The notes under the pieces were generated by a model. It was not told the DNA's origin and did no database searches. It saw only the letters and a list, made by a program, of their open reading frames with translations. A program made the translations under genes and the position numbers. A stretch of DNA of 64,000 nt. It comes from Bacilli bacterium. GTDB lineage: Bacteria; Bacillota_I; Bacilli_A; RFN20; DUOF01. The stretch spans positions 94,872 to 158,871 of the forward strand of contig JAFWYE010000010.1 in NCBI GenBank assembly GCA_017517765.1, given 5' to 3'. Below are positions 52,426 through 62,600 of the stretch, piece after piece (position 1 is the stretch's first letter; each line of letters begins with the position of its first letter).

Positions 52426-53712
52426 TTATCTTCCTGTGCTTTGAGCTTTCTTTTTTGGCTTAGCAACAGGATTAGTATATATAACTTGAGTTACTGGTTG
52501 AGGTTGTGTCGTAACTTTTTTTGTTTGCTCAGGAGTTTGCTTAACTTCCCTATGTTTTGCTTTTATTTCTTCTTTAATTGTAAATTCTATCATTCTAGGC
52601 AAATCAACATCACTTACCTCACTATATTTAGTAGGGTTAGGGTTTATACTTGCTCTTACATTAGGATCATTAAAGAAGGTCCTCATCACTTCATTAGCAT
52701 TTGTAATATCTAAATTATTGTTAAGAGCATATTCATACATTTTTTGCAAACATGAAAACTTTTTCCTGTTAATTAAATAGTTATAACTTCTTTTGCTACC
52801 AGTAACTTGTTCAATCTTGCCATAAAAAACTCTATCCCAGCATTTACTAGCTTCCATAAAAAATCTTTCTATGGGCCTCATTTCAAAGTCTATATTACTA
52901 CTAATAGCATGCTCTCTACATTGAGTTGCTATTTGAATCAATCTTCTTTGCCTAATTCTAGCTTGTGCATTCAAAAATTTTGCTTGTTTTTTCAATAATC
53001 TTTTATCTAGAGTTTTTCCATTATGAGGTTTAACGCTTAATACAGCATCTACTTCATCTGGCAACTTTTCTTTTGGAGTGCCCCTCATTTCATAGGAAAA
53101 TGAATCTAACACTCCTCTTATTTCAGCGCTGTGAGCATCAAAATCAGTTTGAGAATTTTGCTTTCCATATAAAGTTTGACATGCCTCATATTCTCTTGCT
53201 GCTCTCAATCCATCTTGTCTTATCTCTTCAGCTTTTTTAGCATATCTTCTTGCACTCATTCTTTTTCCAGCTAATTCTTCTAATTTTGCTTGTTCATCAA
53301 AGCTTCTCCATCTAGTATATATAGCCTCAGTTGCTTGATTTGTAAAGGCAACTTCAGGAGTATGAATTTGAATCTCTGCATTAAAACCATCAATTGTAAA
53401 GTTAAGATGAATTCCTCTATAACCATTCTCACACTCTGATATATATCCAGTTAAACTAGGAATTTGTTCTTTTAAATTCCTTAATAATTGTGGTATTTGA
53501 GCATAGTTATCTACTGTAATAGTACAACGTATCATATCATTAATATTTTTTAAAGTATAATCAGGGTTTTCTAATTTCACCACATTTCTATATACCTTAT
53601 CTTGTAAACTATGTACACTTTTAGCATCAGGGTCTATTACTCCATCTCTATATTTAGGAACCTCTACATCTAATTCACGACAAAATTGTGCTACCTCTTG
53701 GCGCATATCCAT
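52426..53712 (-). CDS. RelA/SpoT-fold nucleotidyltransferase (small alarmone synthetase-like)
   Basis: A 428-residue protein. Residues about 28-120 show the RelA/SpoT synthetase fold: the ATP-side basic helix DAKSVHSLQDKVYRN, D59 in NINDMIRCTITVD, the GTP-side loop GYRGIHLNFTIDG (Y98, H102) and catalytic E113 in AEIQIHTPE. The remaining 300 residues are helical, Arg- and Lys-rich, ending in a Pro/Thr/Gln-rich, basic tail (TTQPQPVTQVIYTNP ... KPKKKAQSTGR); they match nothing I recognise. The upstream gene is a small alarmone hydrolase whose stop lies 5 bases before this ATG. This arrangement resembles toxSAS toxin-antitoxin operons. It could equally make or tune (p)ppGpp. Confidence 0.78.
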   Translation of the reverse strand: MDMRQEVAQFCRELDVEVPKYRDGVIDPDAKSVHSLQDKVYRNVVKLENPDYTLKNINDMIRCTITVDNYAQIPQLLRNLKEQIPSLTGYISECENGYRGIHLNFTIDGFNAEIQIHTPEVAFTNQATEAIYTRWRSFDEQAKLEELAGKRMSARRYAKKAEEIRQDGLRAAREYEACQTLYGKQNSQTDFDAHSAEIRGVLDSFSYEMRGTPKEKLPDEVDAVLSVKPHNGKTLDKRLLKKQAKFLNAQARIRQRRLIQIATQCREHAISSNIDFEMRPIERFFMEASKCWDRVFYGKIEQVTGSKRSYNYLINRKKFSCLQKMYEYALNNNLDITNANEVMRTFFNDPNVRASINPNPTKYSEVSDVDLPRMIEFTIKEEIKAKHREVKQTPEQTKKVTTQPQPVTQVIYTNPVAKPKKKAQSTGR

Positions 53713-53717
53713 AAATA

Positions 53718-54269
53718 TCACCTACTTGTATTAGTCCTATTACGACTAATTCTCTCTTGTAGCTTATCTTCTAAATATTTGTTAGCAATACCAATTTCAT
53801 TTAGCATATATTCAGATTCTTTTAGATAATTATCCCATTTTTCTTTACTCCATTTTTCTGGTTTAATCATCAAATTATATATTCTATCAGATAACTTAAC
53901 TATTGCTACCTCTCTAGGAGCTTTCTTTATTCTCTCAATAGAATCTTCAAGTTGCATATTATATGGCAAATTATCATTTTTACTCAACGCTAGTACTCCC
54001 ATAGCAATATCTTTTCCATATCTTTGCTCTAATATATCATATGTAACTTCAGTATCTTCAATTGTATCATGTAAAATTGCTAATTTTAATGCATAATCTA
54101 GATTAAATTTTTCCTCTCCATTATGATAAGCCTCTAACACATTACTTGCTACACTAATTAAATGAGTTAAATAAGGAACTTCAGGATCCATCATCATTTG
54201 ATTTTTATGAGCAACAGATGCAAATAAAATTATATCTTCTAAATTTTCTAACACAATATCACATCCCAT
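53718..54269 (-). CDS. Small alarmone hydrolase (SAH / MESH1-like HD protein)
   Basis: A 183-residue HD-domain protein of the SpoT-hydrolase/MESH1 type, which removes the 3'-pyrophosphate from (p)ppGpp. The Mn ligands are present: H36 in YLTHLISVA, H67-D68 in AILHDTIEDT, and D128 in KLSDRIYNLM. Length is that of MESH1 (about 180). Its stop lies 5 bases before the synthetase-like gene's ATG, so it is co-transcribed and translationally coupled to it. ATG has only a weak ribosome site. In toxSAS operons such hydrolases act as antitoxins; that role here is inferred. Confidence 0.85.
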   Translation of the reverse strand: MGCDIVLENLEDIILFASVAHKNQMMMDPEVPYLTHLISVASNVLEAYHNGEEKFNLDYALKLAILHDTIEDTEVTYDILEQRYGKDIAMGVLALSKNDNLPYNMQLEDSIERIKKAPREVAIVKLSDRIYNLMIKPEKWSKEKWDNYLKESEYMLNEIGIANKYLEDKLQERISRNRTNTSR

Positions 54270-54333
54270 AAGTCTAGGATATCACTTTTTCTCTTCCTAA
54301 AAAATTAAATTGCCTAAATAAAATTATAAATAA

Positions 54334-54359
54334 TATAAAAAGACGTCGCCAAACGTCTT
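54334..54359 (-). terminator. Terminator between the GNAT-fusion and the alarmone hydrolase genes
   Basis: AAGACGT / ACGTCTT (54340-54346 with 54353-54359) followed by TTTATATT on the minus strand. It sets the two modules apart as separate units. Confidence 0.8.
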
Positions 54360-54360
54360 C

Positions 54361-55404
54361 TTATAACTTTATCTTATATACATTCACTTTTTTGACCCCA
54401 TCAATATAGTTAACTGAATCATTCTCAGGAACATTTCCTTGATAAACTAACTCAGCATTATTACTAACAGCTACTTTTTGTGAAGGATAATTGTCTGGTA
54501 ATGTAGCAATATATAAATCTTTATCACCATCGAATTTATTATCTTTTAATAATCTTTTTAACAAAGATAATGCCTTAGTAGCATAATGATTACCCCTAAA
54601 TTGCTCTTTAACATTATATGAAATATTGCCTCCATAACTAAATCCACTAGAAGTTTGATAGTCATAAGAAATTGTTCCTATAACTTCATTTGTATCATTT
54701 AATAGAATCTCAAAAAACTCATATTTTTTGTTATTAATGTCTGTTTCACCAAATCTACATGGCCAAGATAAGGTTATTTCCTCATCACTTATAACAGGAA
54801 AATAACGATATTCCATAACTAAATTTAAATGGTTATATAATTGATCTATGCTTGTAATTCCAGTCAAATCTAACTCTTCTAAATCCTTTAGTAATTCTTT
54901 TGCATACTCAAGTGCTTCTTTTTTATCAAGAGAAAAAACAGACATCGTATCATTTTTTAATGGATACCATTTTGTAGATATAGTGCTATGATCTAATGAA
55001 TGAATATATCTAGTAATTTTATATCTACTAGTTATTTTATCTATATCGATAACAGTTTCTTCAATATTAATATCATTAGTTTTGCTTTGAGATATTCTGA
55101 TATTCTTATTTCTATTAGAAATCATATATTTTGCATCTTCTCTAGTCATAATATGAAGTTTTTGCCCTGCAATCCATTCATTTTGTCTTAGAAACATTCT
55201 CATAGGAATTTTATAATTATCTATACAACTAGCTCTAGATAAAAACTCATTCATAGGCATATCTTTTGATATTTCTATTATCACATGATTTTCATTATCT
55301 TCAACTCTAATAAAAGAGTTGTCTCTTTTATCAATATTCTCTTTTACCGTATTAATAGCTTTATCATTTTTAGTAAACAATTTTTTTATTAATTCTATTA
55401 TCAC
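54361..55404 (-). CDS. Protein with C-terminal GNAT acetyltransferase domain
   Basis: A 347-residue cytosolic protein. The first 220 residues have no recognised domain (helical, with NENHVIIEISKDMPMNEFL and SRYKITRYIHSLDHS). The C-terminal 120 residues are GNAT-like: EVIGTISYDYQTSSGFSYGG, then the acetyl-CoA loop QFRGNHYATKALSLLKRLL, then YIATLPDNYPSQKVAVSNNAELVYQG. Start is GTG at 55404, five bases after the TGA of the transglutaminase-like gene, with AGGTGA upstream; no nearer ATG exists. The two genes are coupled and probably work together. Confidence 0.75.
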   Translation of the reverse strand: MIIELIKKLFTKNDKAINTVKENIDKRDNSFIRVEDNENHVIIEISKDMPMNEFLSRASCIDNYKIPMRMFLRQNEWIAGQKLHIMTREDAKYMISNRNKNIRISQSKTNDINIEETVIDIDKITSRYKITRYIHSLDHSTISTKWYPLKNDTMSVFSLDKKEALEYAKELLKDLEELDLTGITSIDQLYNHLNLVMEYRYFPVISDEEITLSWPCRFGETDINNKKYEFFEILLNDTNEVIGTISYDYQTSSGFSYGGNISYNVKEQFRGNHYATKALSLLKRLLKDNKFDGDKDLYIATLPDNYPSQKVAVSNNAELVYQGNVPENDSVNYIDGVKKVNVYKIKL

Positions 55405-55408
55405 ACTA

Positions 55409-56644
55409 TCACCTACCCTTATTTTCTTTAGCATCTTCTTTATATATATAACTTGTCAGTGAACTAATACAACCTTCATCATATATATGCTTACATCTAG
55501 CAATAGAGTAATTCATTCTTTTACTTACAAATTCTTTTAATTCTTCGCCCTCTAATCCTCTTTCTGCTCCAATTAAATAAAATGAATTAACAAATGCCTT
55601 AATAGGTACAACACCATTATTATTTAAACTTTCATAGTTATCAATAAAATATTGCAATGAAACTCTATCACTAGACATTTCAAAAGCTTCATTGATAAAT
55701 TTAAATAATTTAAACTTATCAAAAAAACTCTTCTTTTTTTCACCTGTCATAAAAAATTTTTTATATTCTTTTTGTAAATCTTCTATATAGGTTTCCCTAA
55801 ATTTAAATTTGTACTTTTTATTTTTATGAATATCTATTAAAGGAATACAACAATAAGCATATGCTTTATCTTCATCTTCTTTGGTTATAGAATCCCAACA
55901 AGAATCTAGATAAAACATTCCTTTTATTTTATATTTAGGATCATTTATAAAAATAATATTATTTGCATGGCCACCTAAATATTCTCCTTCACTATTATAT
56001 ACATCAACACTATTTCCTAATATTTTAATTTCATTTTCATCAAAAATTCTTTCACATATGGCCTCTATTAGAGAACTATAGCCCGTACAAACAATTTTAT
56101 CTCCATTTAACACAGGAATCCAATGACTAGAGTTAAAATGAAGCTTCTCACCTTCATCGTTATATATGAAATCAGTAACACTTTCATAAACAAACATAAA
56201 TTTCTCAAAAGGAGATAATTCATTTCCCTCTTCATCTTTTAAATTTTTAATTATATCTGCTAGTTCATCAATTTGTCTATTAGCATATAAGGTCATTCTG
56301 AATCCATAGCTATTCATAAAATCTTTTTTTGCTCTTATTAATAGTTGCATACCATACTTATCTCTTAAATAGTTGTCAATTTCTTCTAATTCCTTGCATT
56401 TATTTGTATCTAATATAAAATTTTCTTTCATCACATATTCAATATATAATTTGAATTTATTATTAGGAAATTGTTCCTTAACTTTAGATAAATACGTTTT
56501 TACATAATCTAAATCAAAGTTAAATTGACGATTTTCATTTTCATCAAATTCAAGTCGCATAAAAGAATCACTGAAATTATAACTTAGCATTCTTTCGATT
56601 TCTTCTTGAATGTATTCATAACCTTTTTGCATTTCAACCGCCAT
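55409..56644 (-). CDS. Cytosolic transglutaminase-like protein, paralogue of 46239-47477
   Basis: A 411-residue protein. The candidate triad is C186 in KIVCTGYSSLIEAI, H226 in GGHANNIIFIND and D247 in FYLDSCWDS, in order and spacing equal to the paralogue at 46239-47477. The N-terminal 100 residues (RLEFDENENRQFNFD; YVKTYLSKVKEQFPNNKFKLYIEYV) and C-terminal region (YFIDNYESLNNNGVVPIKAFVNSFYLIGAERGLEGEELKEFV in part) are also shared. No signal peptide. Start ATG at 56644 follows GGGAGTGA. Coupled to the GNAT-fusion gene, which the other paralogue lacks. Function unknown. Confidence 0.78.
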   Translation of the reverse strand: MAVEMQKGYEYIQEEIERMLSYNFSDSFMRLEFDENENRQFNFDLDYVKTYLSKVKEQFPNNKFKLYIEYVMKENFILDTNKCKELEEIDNYLRDKYGMQLLIRAKKDFMNSYGFRMTLYANRQIDELADIIKNLKDEEGNELSPFEKFMFVYESVTDFIYNDEGEKLHFNSSHWIPVLNGDKIVCTGYSSLIEAICERIFDENEIKILGNSVDVYNSEGEYLGGHANNIIFINDPKYKIKGMFYLDSCWDSITKEDEDKAYAYCCIPLIDIHKNKKYKFKFRETYIEDLQKEYKKFFMTGEKKKSFFDKFKLFKFINEAFEMSSDRVSLQYFIDNYESLNNNGVVPIKAFVNSFYLIGAERGLEGEELKEFVSKRMNYSIARCKHIYDEGCISSLTSYIYKEDAKENKGR

Positions 56645-56696
56645 CTTATCTCACTCCCGCTTAATTTTATCACCGCATACTAAAAATTACAATAAA

Positions 56697-56717
56697 TAAA
56701 AAAGCCCACAGGGCTTA
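56697..56717 (-). terminator. Orphan terminator hairpin upstream of the transglutaminase-like gene
   Basis: Minus strand AAGCCC TGT GGGCTT TTTTATTT (56702-56716). No minus-strand gene lies upstream of it, so it may end a short RNA or be an attenuator. Confidence 0.5.
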
Positions 56718-56822
56718 TTTATTACATGCCTACTTAGACATAATTTTTTAAGTATTTATTTATTAGTTAATAGAAAAGTGCTATTATATGGTTTCCAAAT
56801 TAAATATAGGGGTGTGAAACAG

Positions 56823-58241
56823 ATGATAAAATTTGGTACAGGAGGATTCAGAGGTATTATTGGTGATGACTTTAATAAAGAAAACATCCAATTAATTGCC
56901 CAAGCAATTTCGAATGTTATTATCAAAAACAATTTAAGGAGACAAACAGCTATAGGATATGATTATAGGTTTTTATCTCCTGAAGCAGCTACTTGGATGA
57001 GTGAAGTATTTGCAGCAAATGAGATAAAAGTCTCATATTCATGCGAACCTACACCATCTCCCACTATGATCTATGCAACTAAAATATTAGGCATTGATTA
57101 TGGAGTTATGATTACCGCGAGTCATAACCCACCTACATTCAATGGAATTAAAGTATTCCAAAAAGGTGGTATGGATGCGGATATTGAGACAACTCAAAAA
57201 ATTGAATATGAATTAAATTCGATTAACGAAGTAAAATGTGTTTCATCATTAAGTGAAACATATAAAAATTATGTTAGAGAAACTAATTTTACAGAATCGT
57301 ATATTTCATATGTAAAAGAGTTTATTTCTCCAGTTATTAAAGGAAATGAGATAAAAGTTTTATATGATGGCTTTTATGGGGTTGGAGAAAGAACTATAAA
57401 AGAGGCTATTAAAGAGTATGAGTTGTCAAACATCACTTTAAAACATTGCAAACATGATGCTTTATTTGGTGGTGCCCTACCAAATCCAACTAAAGACAAT
57501 ATGCTTAAAAACAAAGAAGAAGTTATTAATAATAATTACGCTTTTTGTTTTGGAATGGATAGTGATGGCGATAGACTTGGTATTATAGATGAAAATGGTA
57601 ATTATGTAGATAGTAATGAAATTATGGCTTGTCTATACTATTACCTAATTAAATATAGAAATGAGTCTGGCGATTGTGTAAGAAACTTAGCTACATCTAT
57701 ATTAATGGATAAAGTTAGTAATAAGTTTGGATACAAATGCCATGAAGTAGATGTTGGCTTTAAAAACATCTCTTCTAAAATGAAAGACGTCAATGCCTTA
57801 TTAGGTGGTGAGTCATCTGGAGGATTAACAATTAGAAATTACTTATTTGGTAAAGACTCTACTTTCTCTTCATTATTGTTTCTAGAAATGGTAATAGTAA
57901 TGAATAAATCTGTATCAGAGATTGTAAAAGAAGTAAAAGAGTTTTGTGAGTACAATTATATATTTGATGAAGATATATCTACATATGATAAGAGTTTAAA
58001 TATGTATGAATGCCTAAATTCTACTACTCCAAAATTCAATAAAGAGCCGATTAGAATTGAAAAAATTAATAATAATGTCAAATATCACTTTTCAAATGAT
58101 GAATGGATATTATTAAGAATTTCTGGAACTGAACCTGCTCTTAGAGTATTTATTGAAATGAAAGATCCTAAAGATGTTTATGAAAATAAGAAGTTGTTAA
58201 ATTCTTATATTAATGATTTAAGTAAAGAAACAATAAGATAG
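56823..58241 (+). CDS. Phosphohexomutase (phosphoglucomutase / phosphomannomutase family)
   Basis: A 472-residue enzyme of the alpha-D-phosphohexomutase superfamily, converting hexose-6-phosphate and hexose-1-phosphate. The phosphoserine loop is TASHNPPTFNGIK, the Mg site is DSDGDRLGIID, the sugar loop is GGESSGGLTI, and the phosphate-binding loop is RISGTEPALRVF. All four signatures are intact. Opening KFGTGGFRGIIGDD is typical. ATG at 56823 follows GGGGTG and fits the family N-terminus; the frame is open 15 codons further upstream. It is nine bases from an O-antigen-ligase-like gene, suggesting a role in polysaccharide precursor supply. Confidence 0.92.
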   Translation: MIKFGTGGFRGIIGDDFNKENIQLIAQAISNVIIKNNLRRQTAIGYDYRFLSPEAATWMSEVFAANEIKVSYSCEPTPSPTMIYATKILGIDYGVMITASHNPPTFNGIKVFQKGGMDADIETTQKIEYELNSINEVKCVSSLSETYKNYVRETNFTESYISYVKEFISPVIKGNEIKVLYDGFYGVGERTIKEAIKEYELSNITLKHCKHDALFGGALPNPTKDNMLKNKEEVINNNYAFCFGMDSDGDRLGIIDENGNYVDSNEIMACLYYYLIKYRNESGDCVRNLATSILMDKVSNKFGYKCHEVDVGFKNISSKMKDVNALLGGESSGGLTIRNYLFGKDSTFSSLLFLEMVIVMNKSVSEIVKEVKEFCEYNYIFDEDISTYDKSLNMYECLNSTTPKFNKEPIRIEKINNNVKYHFSNDEWILLRISGTEPALRVFIEMKDPKDVYENKKLLNSYINDLSKETIR

Positions 58242-58249
58242 GTGAAAAT

Positions 58250-59671
58250 ATGTTAGTGCAATTATTTCCTAAATTAAATGATCTACGTTTAATTTATTTA
58301 TTAAAAAAAGGAATGAACTCAATATGGATGATAGTTACAATCATCCTTTTTGCTGCACTATCTAATATATTTGGTTTAGAATTATTTGCATACTATTTTT
58401 ATATGCTTTTAGTAATGGTAGTAGCTATGTTAAATGATGATATGCTACCAACTCTTCCTATAGCATGTATAGGATATATGACTTTTTCAAAAAAAAGTAA
58501 TCCATTAGCGCTAGAGCAAACATCGGCTTTTTTAGAAAATGCTACAATAATTCAATTAACTATTATTGCTATCATAATCGCTATATTTGCTATATCAAGA
58601 TTAGTTTTTGATATTATAAAGATAAAAGAAAGAAGAACAATTCCTAAACTTTTATATGGTTATATTGCCCTAGGAATTGCTTATATGCTAGGTGGGTTAT
58701 TTAGTGAATACTATAGTTTTAAAACATTTTTCTTTGGTTTAATACAAATATTATCTATTTCTTTATTCTATTTTTATTTTTACTATACTATAGATTGGAA
58801 AAAAGTAAGTAAGGATTACTTCCCAATGCTATTTACTTTAGTTGGAGTATTAATGGTATTTGAAATATCTAATATGCTAATTGATGCTGGTGCCCTAAAT
58901 TTTGAATCAGGATTTAAAAGAAGTTTACTATATACAGGATGGGGTCACTATAATAATGTCGCATGTATGTGTATATTGACGCTTCCTGCACCATTTTATT
59001 TTGCAATAACAAAGAAAAACGGATGGATATATTCTCTTCTTGGATCTTTATTCTTCATCTTTATTATTTTAAATCAAAGTAGAAATGGTATTTTAATGTC
59101 ATCTATTATTTATATAACTTGTGTTATTACAACTTTAATTCTTACTAAAGGCAAAGAAAGAATAAAAAATATTATTACCTTTTCTATTTTAGTATTACTA
59201 CTACTAATTGTTGTTATTACTTTTAAAGAAAAGATTATTAATATCTTTGCCTCTTTATTAAAAGCTGGAATTAAAGATAGTGGTAGATTTAAAATTTATA
59301 TAGAGGGATTTAAACAATATTTAGATAATCCAATATTAGGAAATGGATTTTATGAGTGTGGTGCTAAACGTTGGGGAGTTCCTTATGATGGAGGATTCTT
59401 ACCAGGAAGATATCATAACACTTATATTCAAATACTAGCCTCTTGTGGTAGTATTGGAATACTTGCATATATCTATCATAAATATCAAATATTCAAAAAT
59501 ATTTATAAAAACAAAAATATCGGAAATTTAATAATTTTTATAACTATAATTGGATATGCACTTATATGTTTACTAGATTGTCATTTCCATAATTTTGGAC
59601 CAGGATTAATGTATTCTATATTGCTACTATTTAGCGAAAAACTATATATAAAAGAAAAAGGCTTAAATTAA
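58250..59671 (+). CDS. O-antigen ligase / Wzy-type polymerase-like membrane protein
   Basis: A 473-residue integral membrane protein with about 11-12 helices. A large loop near residues 365-395 (GNGFYECGAKRWGVPYDGGF ... GRYHNTYIQILASCGSIGILAY) carries the HNxxIQxLxxxGxxG signature of the Wzy_C/O-antigen ligase family. In Gram-positives such proteins act in capsule or teichoic-type polysaccharide polymerisation. AGGTGAAA precedes the ATG. It is the second gene of a two-gene unit with the phosphohexomutase. Confidence 0.83.
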   Translation: MLVQLFPKLNDLRLIYLLKKGMNSIWMIVTIILFAALSNIFGLELFAYYFYMLLVMVVAMLNDDMLPTLPIACIGYMTFSKKSNPLALEQTSAFLENATIIQLTIIAIIIAIFAISRLVFDIIKIKERRTIPKLLYGYIALGIAYMLGGLFSEYYSFKTFFFGLIQILSISLFYFYFYYTIDWKKVSKDYFPMLFTLVGVLMVFEISNMLIDAGALNFESGFKRSLLYTGWGHYNNVACMCILTLPAPFYFAITKKNGWIYSLLGSLFFIFIILNQSRNGILMSSIIYITCVITTLILTKGKERIKNIITFSILVLLLLIVVITFKEKIINIFASLLKAGIKDSGRFKIYIEGFKQYLDNPILGNGFYECGAKRWGVPYDGGFLPGRYHNTYIQILASCGSIGILAYIYHKYQIFKNIYKNKNIGNLIIFITIIGYALICLLDCHFHNFGPGLMYSILLLFSEKLYIKEKGLN

Positions 59672-59684
59672 GCCTTTTTTCTTT
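59655..59684. terminator. Bidirectional terminator
   Basis: AAAAAGGCTTAA / TTAAGCCTTTTTT covering both convergent stop codons. Confidence 0.85.
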
Positions 59685-62600
59685 TAACTAAATAGATTGT
59701 TATAATGATTCCTATAATAATTATAATAGCACTTATTACAATTATAATTATTAGAATATTGTTATCATTAGTTTCTTCTGGAGGATTATTTAATGAATTT
59801 AGATAATTTATAAAATCATCATAATCTTCGCTTGCACTAGCAACAACTGCTTGATAGCTACTATTACTAGATATTTGCTCATTATCATACGTATCTAATC
59901 CTTCAATTATAGAATTAATTTCTTCCATTATCTCTGTTTTATCTTCAATATCTGAGGTTGCCTTAAAGTTATTTTGAAGAGTTTGTAATCTATCAATCTT
60001 TACTTTTACATCCTTAGCAACCTTAATTTGAACAGTTCTTGAACCTTGATAACAAGAATCATTTACTCTTATAGTCATGTAATAATTACCTGATTCGGTA
60101 ACTTCATCTAATGTTATTAAAGAATCATCTACACTAGCATATGTAACACTCTTATTTACATTATATCCAGTAATAACTATCTCAATGTCATCTAAATCAT
60201 CAATAATAATTAATTCATCTGGTAAAACATTAACTATTATGTTCGAAGAAATATCTTTTTTAATAATCTTAAATTTAATACTTATAAGCCCAGAATAGTT
60301 ATAGTGTAGTATTTCTACTTTATATTCATAATCTCCTACTTCAACAGCCTCATAAACTTCATTACCATTGAATAATAATACTTCATTATAATCAACATAA
60401 GCATATTCTTCTGGTAATTCAACTCCAGGAATAAATCCTAATGGATCATAAACAGCGACATTATTATTAGGAATGTTATAGATAAATAAGTCATTACTAA
60501 TATCTTTTTTATTTACTATAATCTCATATTCAGTGATTGTGCCTTCTTCAAATACATATGCATGAGTATGTACAATACTAATTACAATTTTATATTCCCC
60601 TGCTTCTGTAATGCTTGGAATTTGTATATAGTTTCCTTCATAGTCTTTTATATAAATATCACAATTAAAACTTCTTGAAGTTGCTATTGCATCATAATTA
60701 CTTATATTCTTTTCCCAATCAAAGACAGTTATTACATTACTATCATTGTAAGTGTATTCTGTTTGAATATCTACTATAGAAACTATTCTCTTTGTTACAG
60801 TTAATACTCCATCAATTAATTTTATATCATAATTATTATTTGAGGCATTAACAACAATGCTATGCTCTCCTCCACTAAAGTTAGAAGCAAAGTTTTCACT
60901 AGTAAGTGTTGTTCCACTTTGAAGTACTACAGATAATGATATGTTTAAGTTATCGCTATTTACTATATTTCCTTTTGTAATGTTATAACTTAAATTTGTT
61001 ATAATCTCTTCATAACTAGCTGAATTATCTACTGAGAAACTATTTGCAGTAATTGTAATAGGTCTTTTTACTACTTCATAAATAGAATTGAAAATACCTG
61101 TATAATTAATAGTAATATTATAATTATTATTATCAACTTTATCTAGTGATAGAGGATATACTCCAACATCAGGTAAAACATTACTATTAATAGTCAATAA
61201 ATCACTAAGTTTATGATCAAATGCTAAACTTCCTTTTGTAATATCTATTTCAATTTCTTCAAAACTTGTACCATATACACTAGTATAATCATCTACAAAC
61301 ACACTGATATTTCTTGGAGTTATAGTATAAACTCCAGGAGCAAATATCATATTGTAGTTCTTAGATAAGTTAGTAGGAACAATTTCATATGTACCAACGT
61401 TAATATTATCTTCTCTAGTTAAAGATACTAGTGTAGAAAGATCATCCCAAGTTGCCAATTGTCCATAAACTAAAGTAGCACTAAGAGGTAAAATTTCATC
61501 TCCATAAGCAGATTTTTTGCTATCAACTGTTACTCTTATCGTTCTAATTGTAATTTCATATGAGTCTTTTGTATTTTCAAAAGTTACATCATAGTTATCA
61601 TTAATATTTACAGCCTCAATATCATATGTACCAACATTTAATCCATCTTCTTTTGTTAATTTGATAAATGAATAAATATTGTCACCTCTTGCAAGTGTAT
61701 CCTTACATTCAAGTGTTAGTGCTGCAATAGGATTACCATATTCACTAGATTGACTAATAATTTTAACAGTTATAGGTTTAGGTTTAATTACATACTCTAC
61801 AGATAATTCTCTAGTTAAAGTATAGTTAGAAGCATCTTCTCCTACTAAGCTACCTGTAACCACATAGTTGCCCTTTAGACGATTATTGCTATATGCTTCA
61901 ATATCAATATCATCATTTTCTTCTATACCAGTTAAAGTAAATTTAGGTTGCTTATACTCACCATCATAAATAAACTCATTCGTATCAATAGTAAAATCAA
62001 TTTCTTTAGGCTTTATTTCAAATGTATATATATAAACTACACCATCAATATTTACTACTATATCATATGTTCCAACATCCTTTATAGTAGCTTCACTTAT
62101 ATCTTTATTATTAACTTTAATTTTATAATCGTTAACTACAGATGCTGGTTCTACTACTTTAACTAAACTAGATAATTCTAATATCTCGCTATTATAAGTA
62201 TATATAGTATCTAATGCTTTATTATTAATTTTAACATCTACACTATAGTATTCATGATCTTCTACAACTACTAAACTTCCACATTCAAAAGTTAATTTAT
62301 AGTTATTAGAATCAATAATTGGATATATTTTATAATTTCCTGAAATATAATGTTCTTTATCAATTATTGTAACATTACCATTTTGATCAACACTTGCAAC
62401 AGAAATTGGCTCTTCATCAATAGTTTTAATTAAATATGTAACTGGTGTATCAAGCATGCCATCAACTATTGTTGTATTCACAAAGGTAATATTATCTGAA
62501 ATCTTGCTTATCCTAATAGGATTATGGTTATCTACTTTTACATTTACATCCATAGGAATAATTTCATATTCAAAACTTAATTTTTCTTCTTCTGGTAAAA

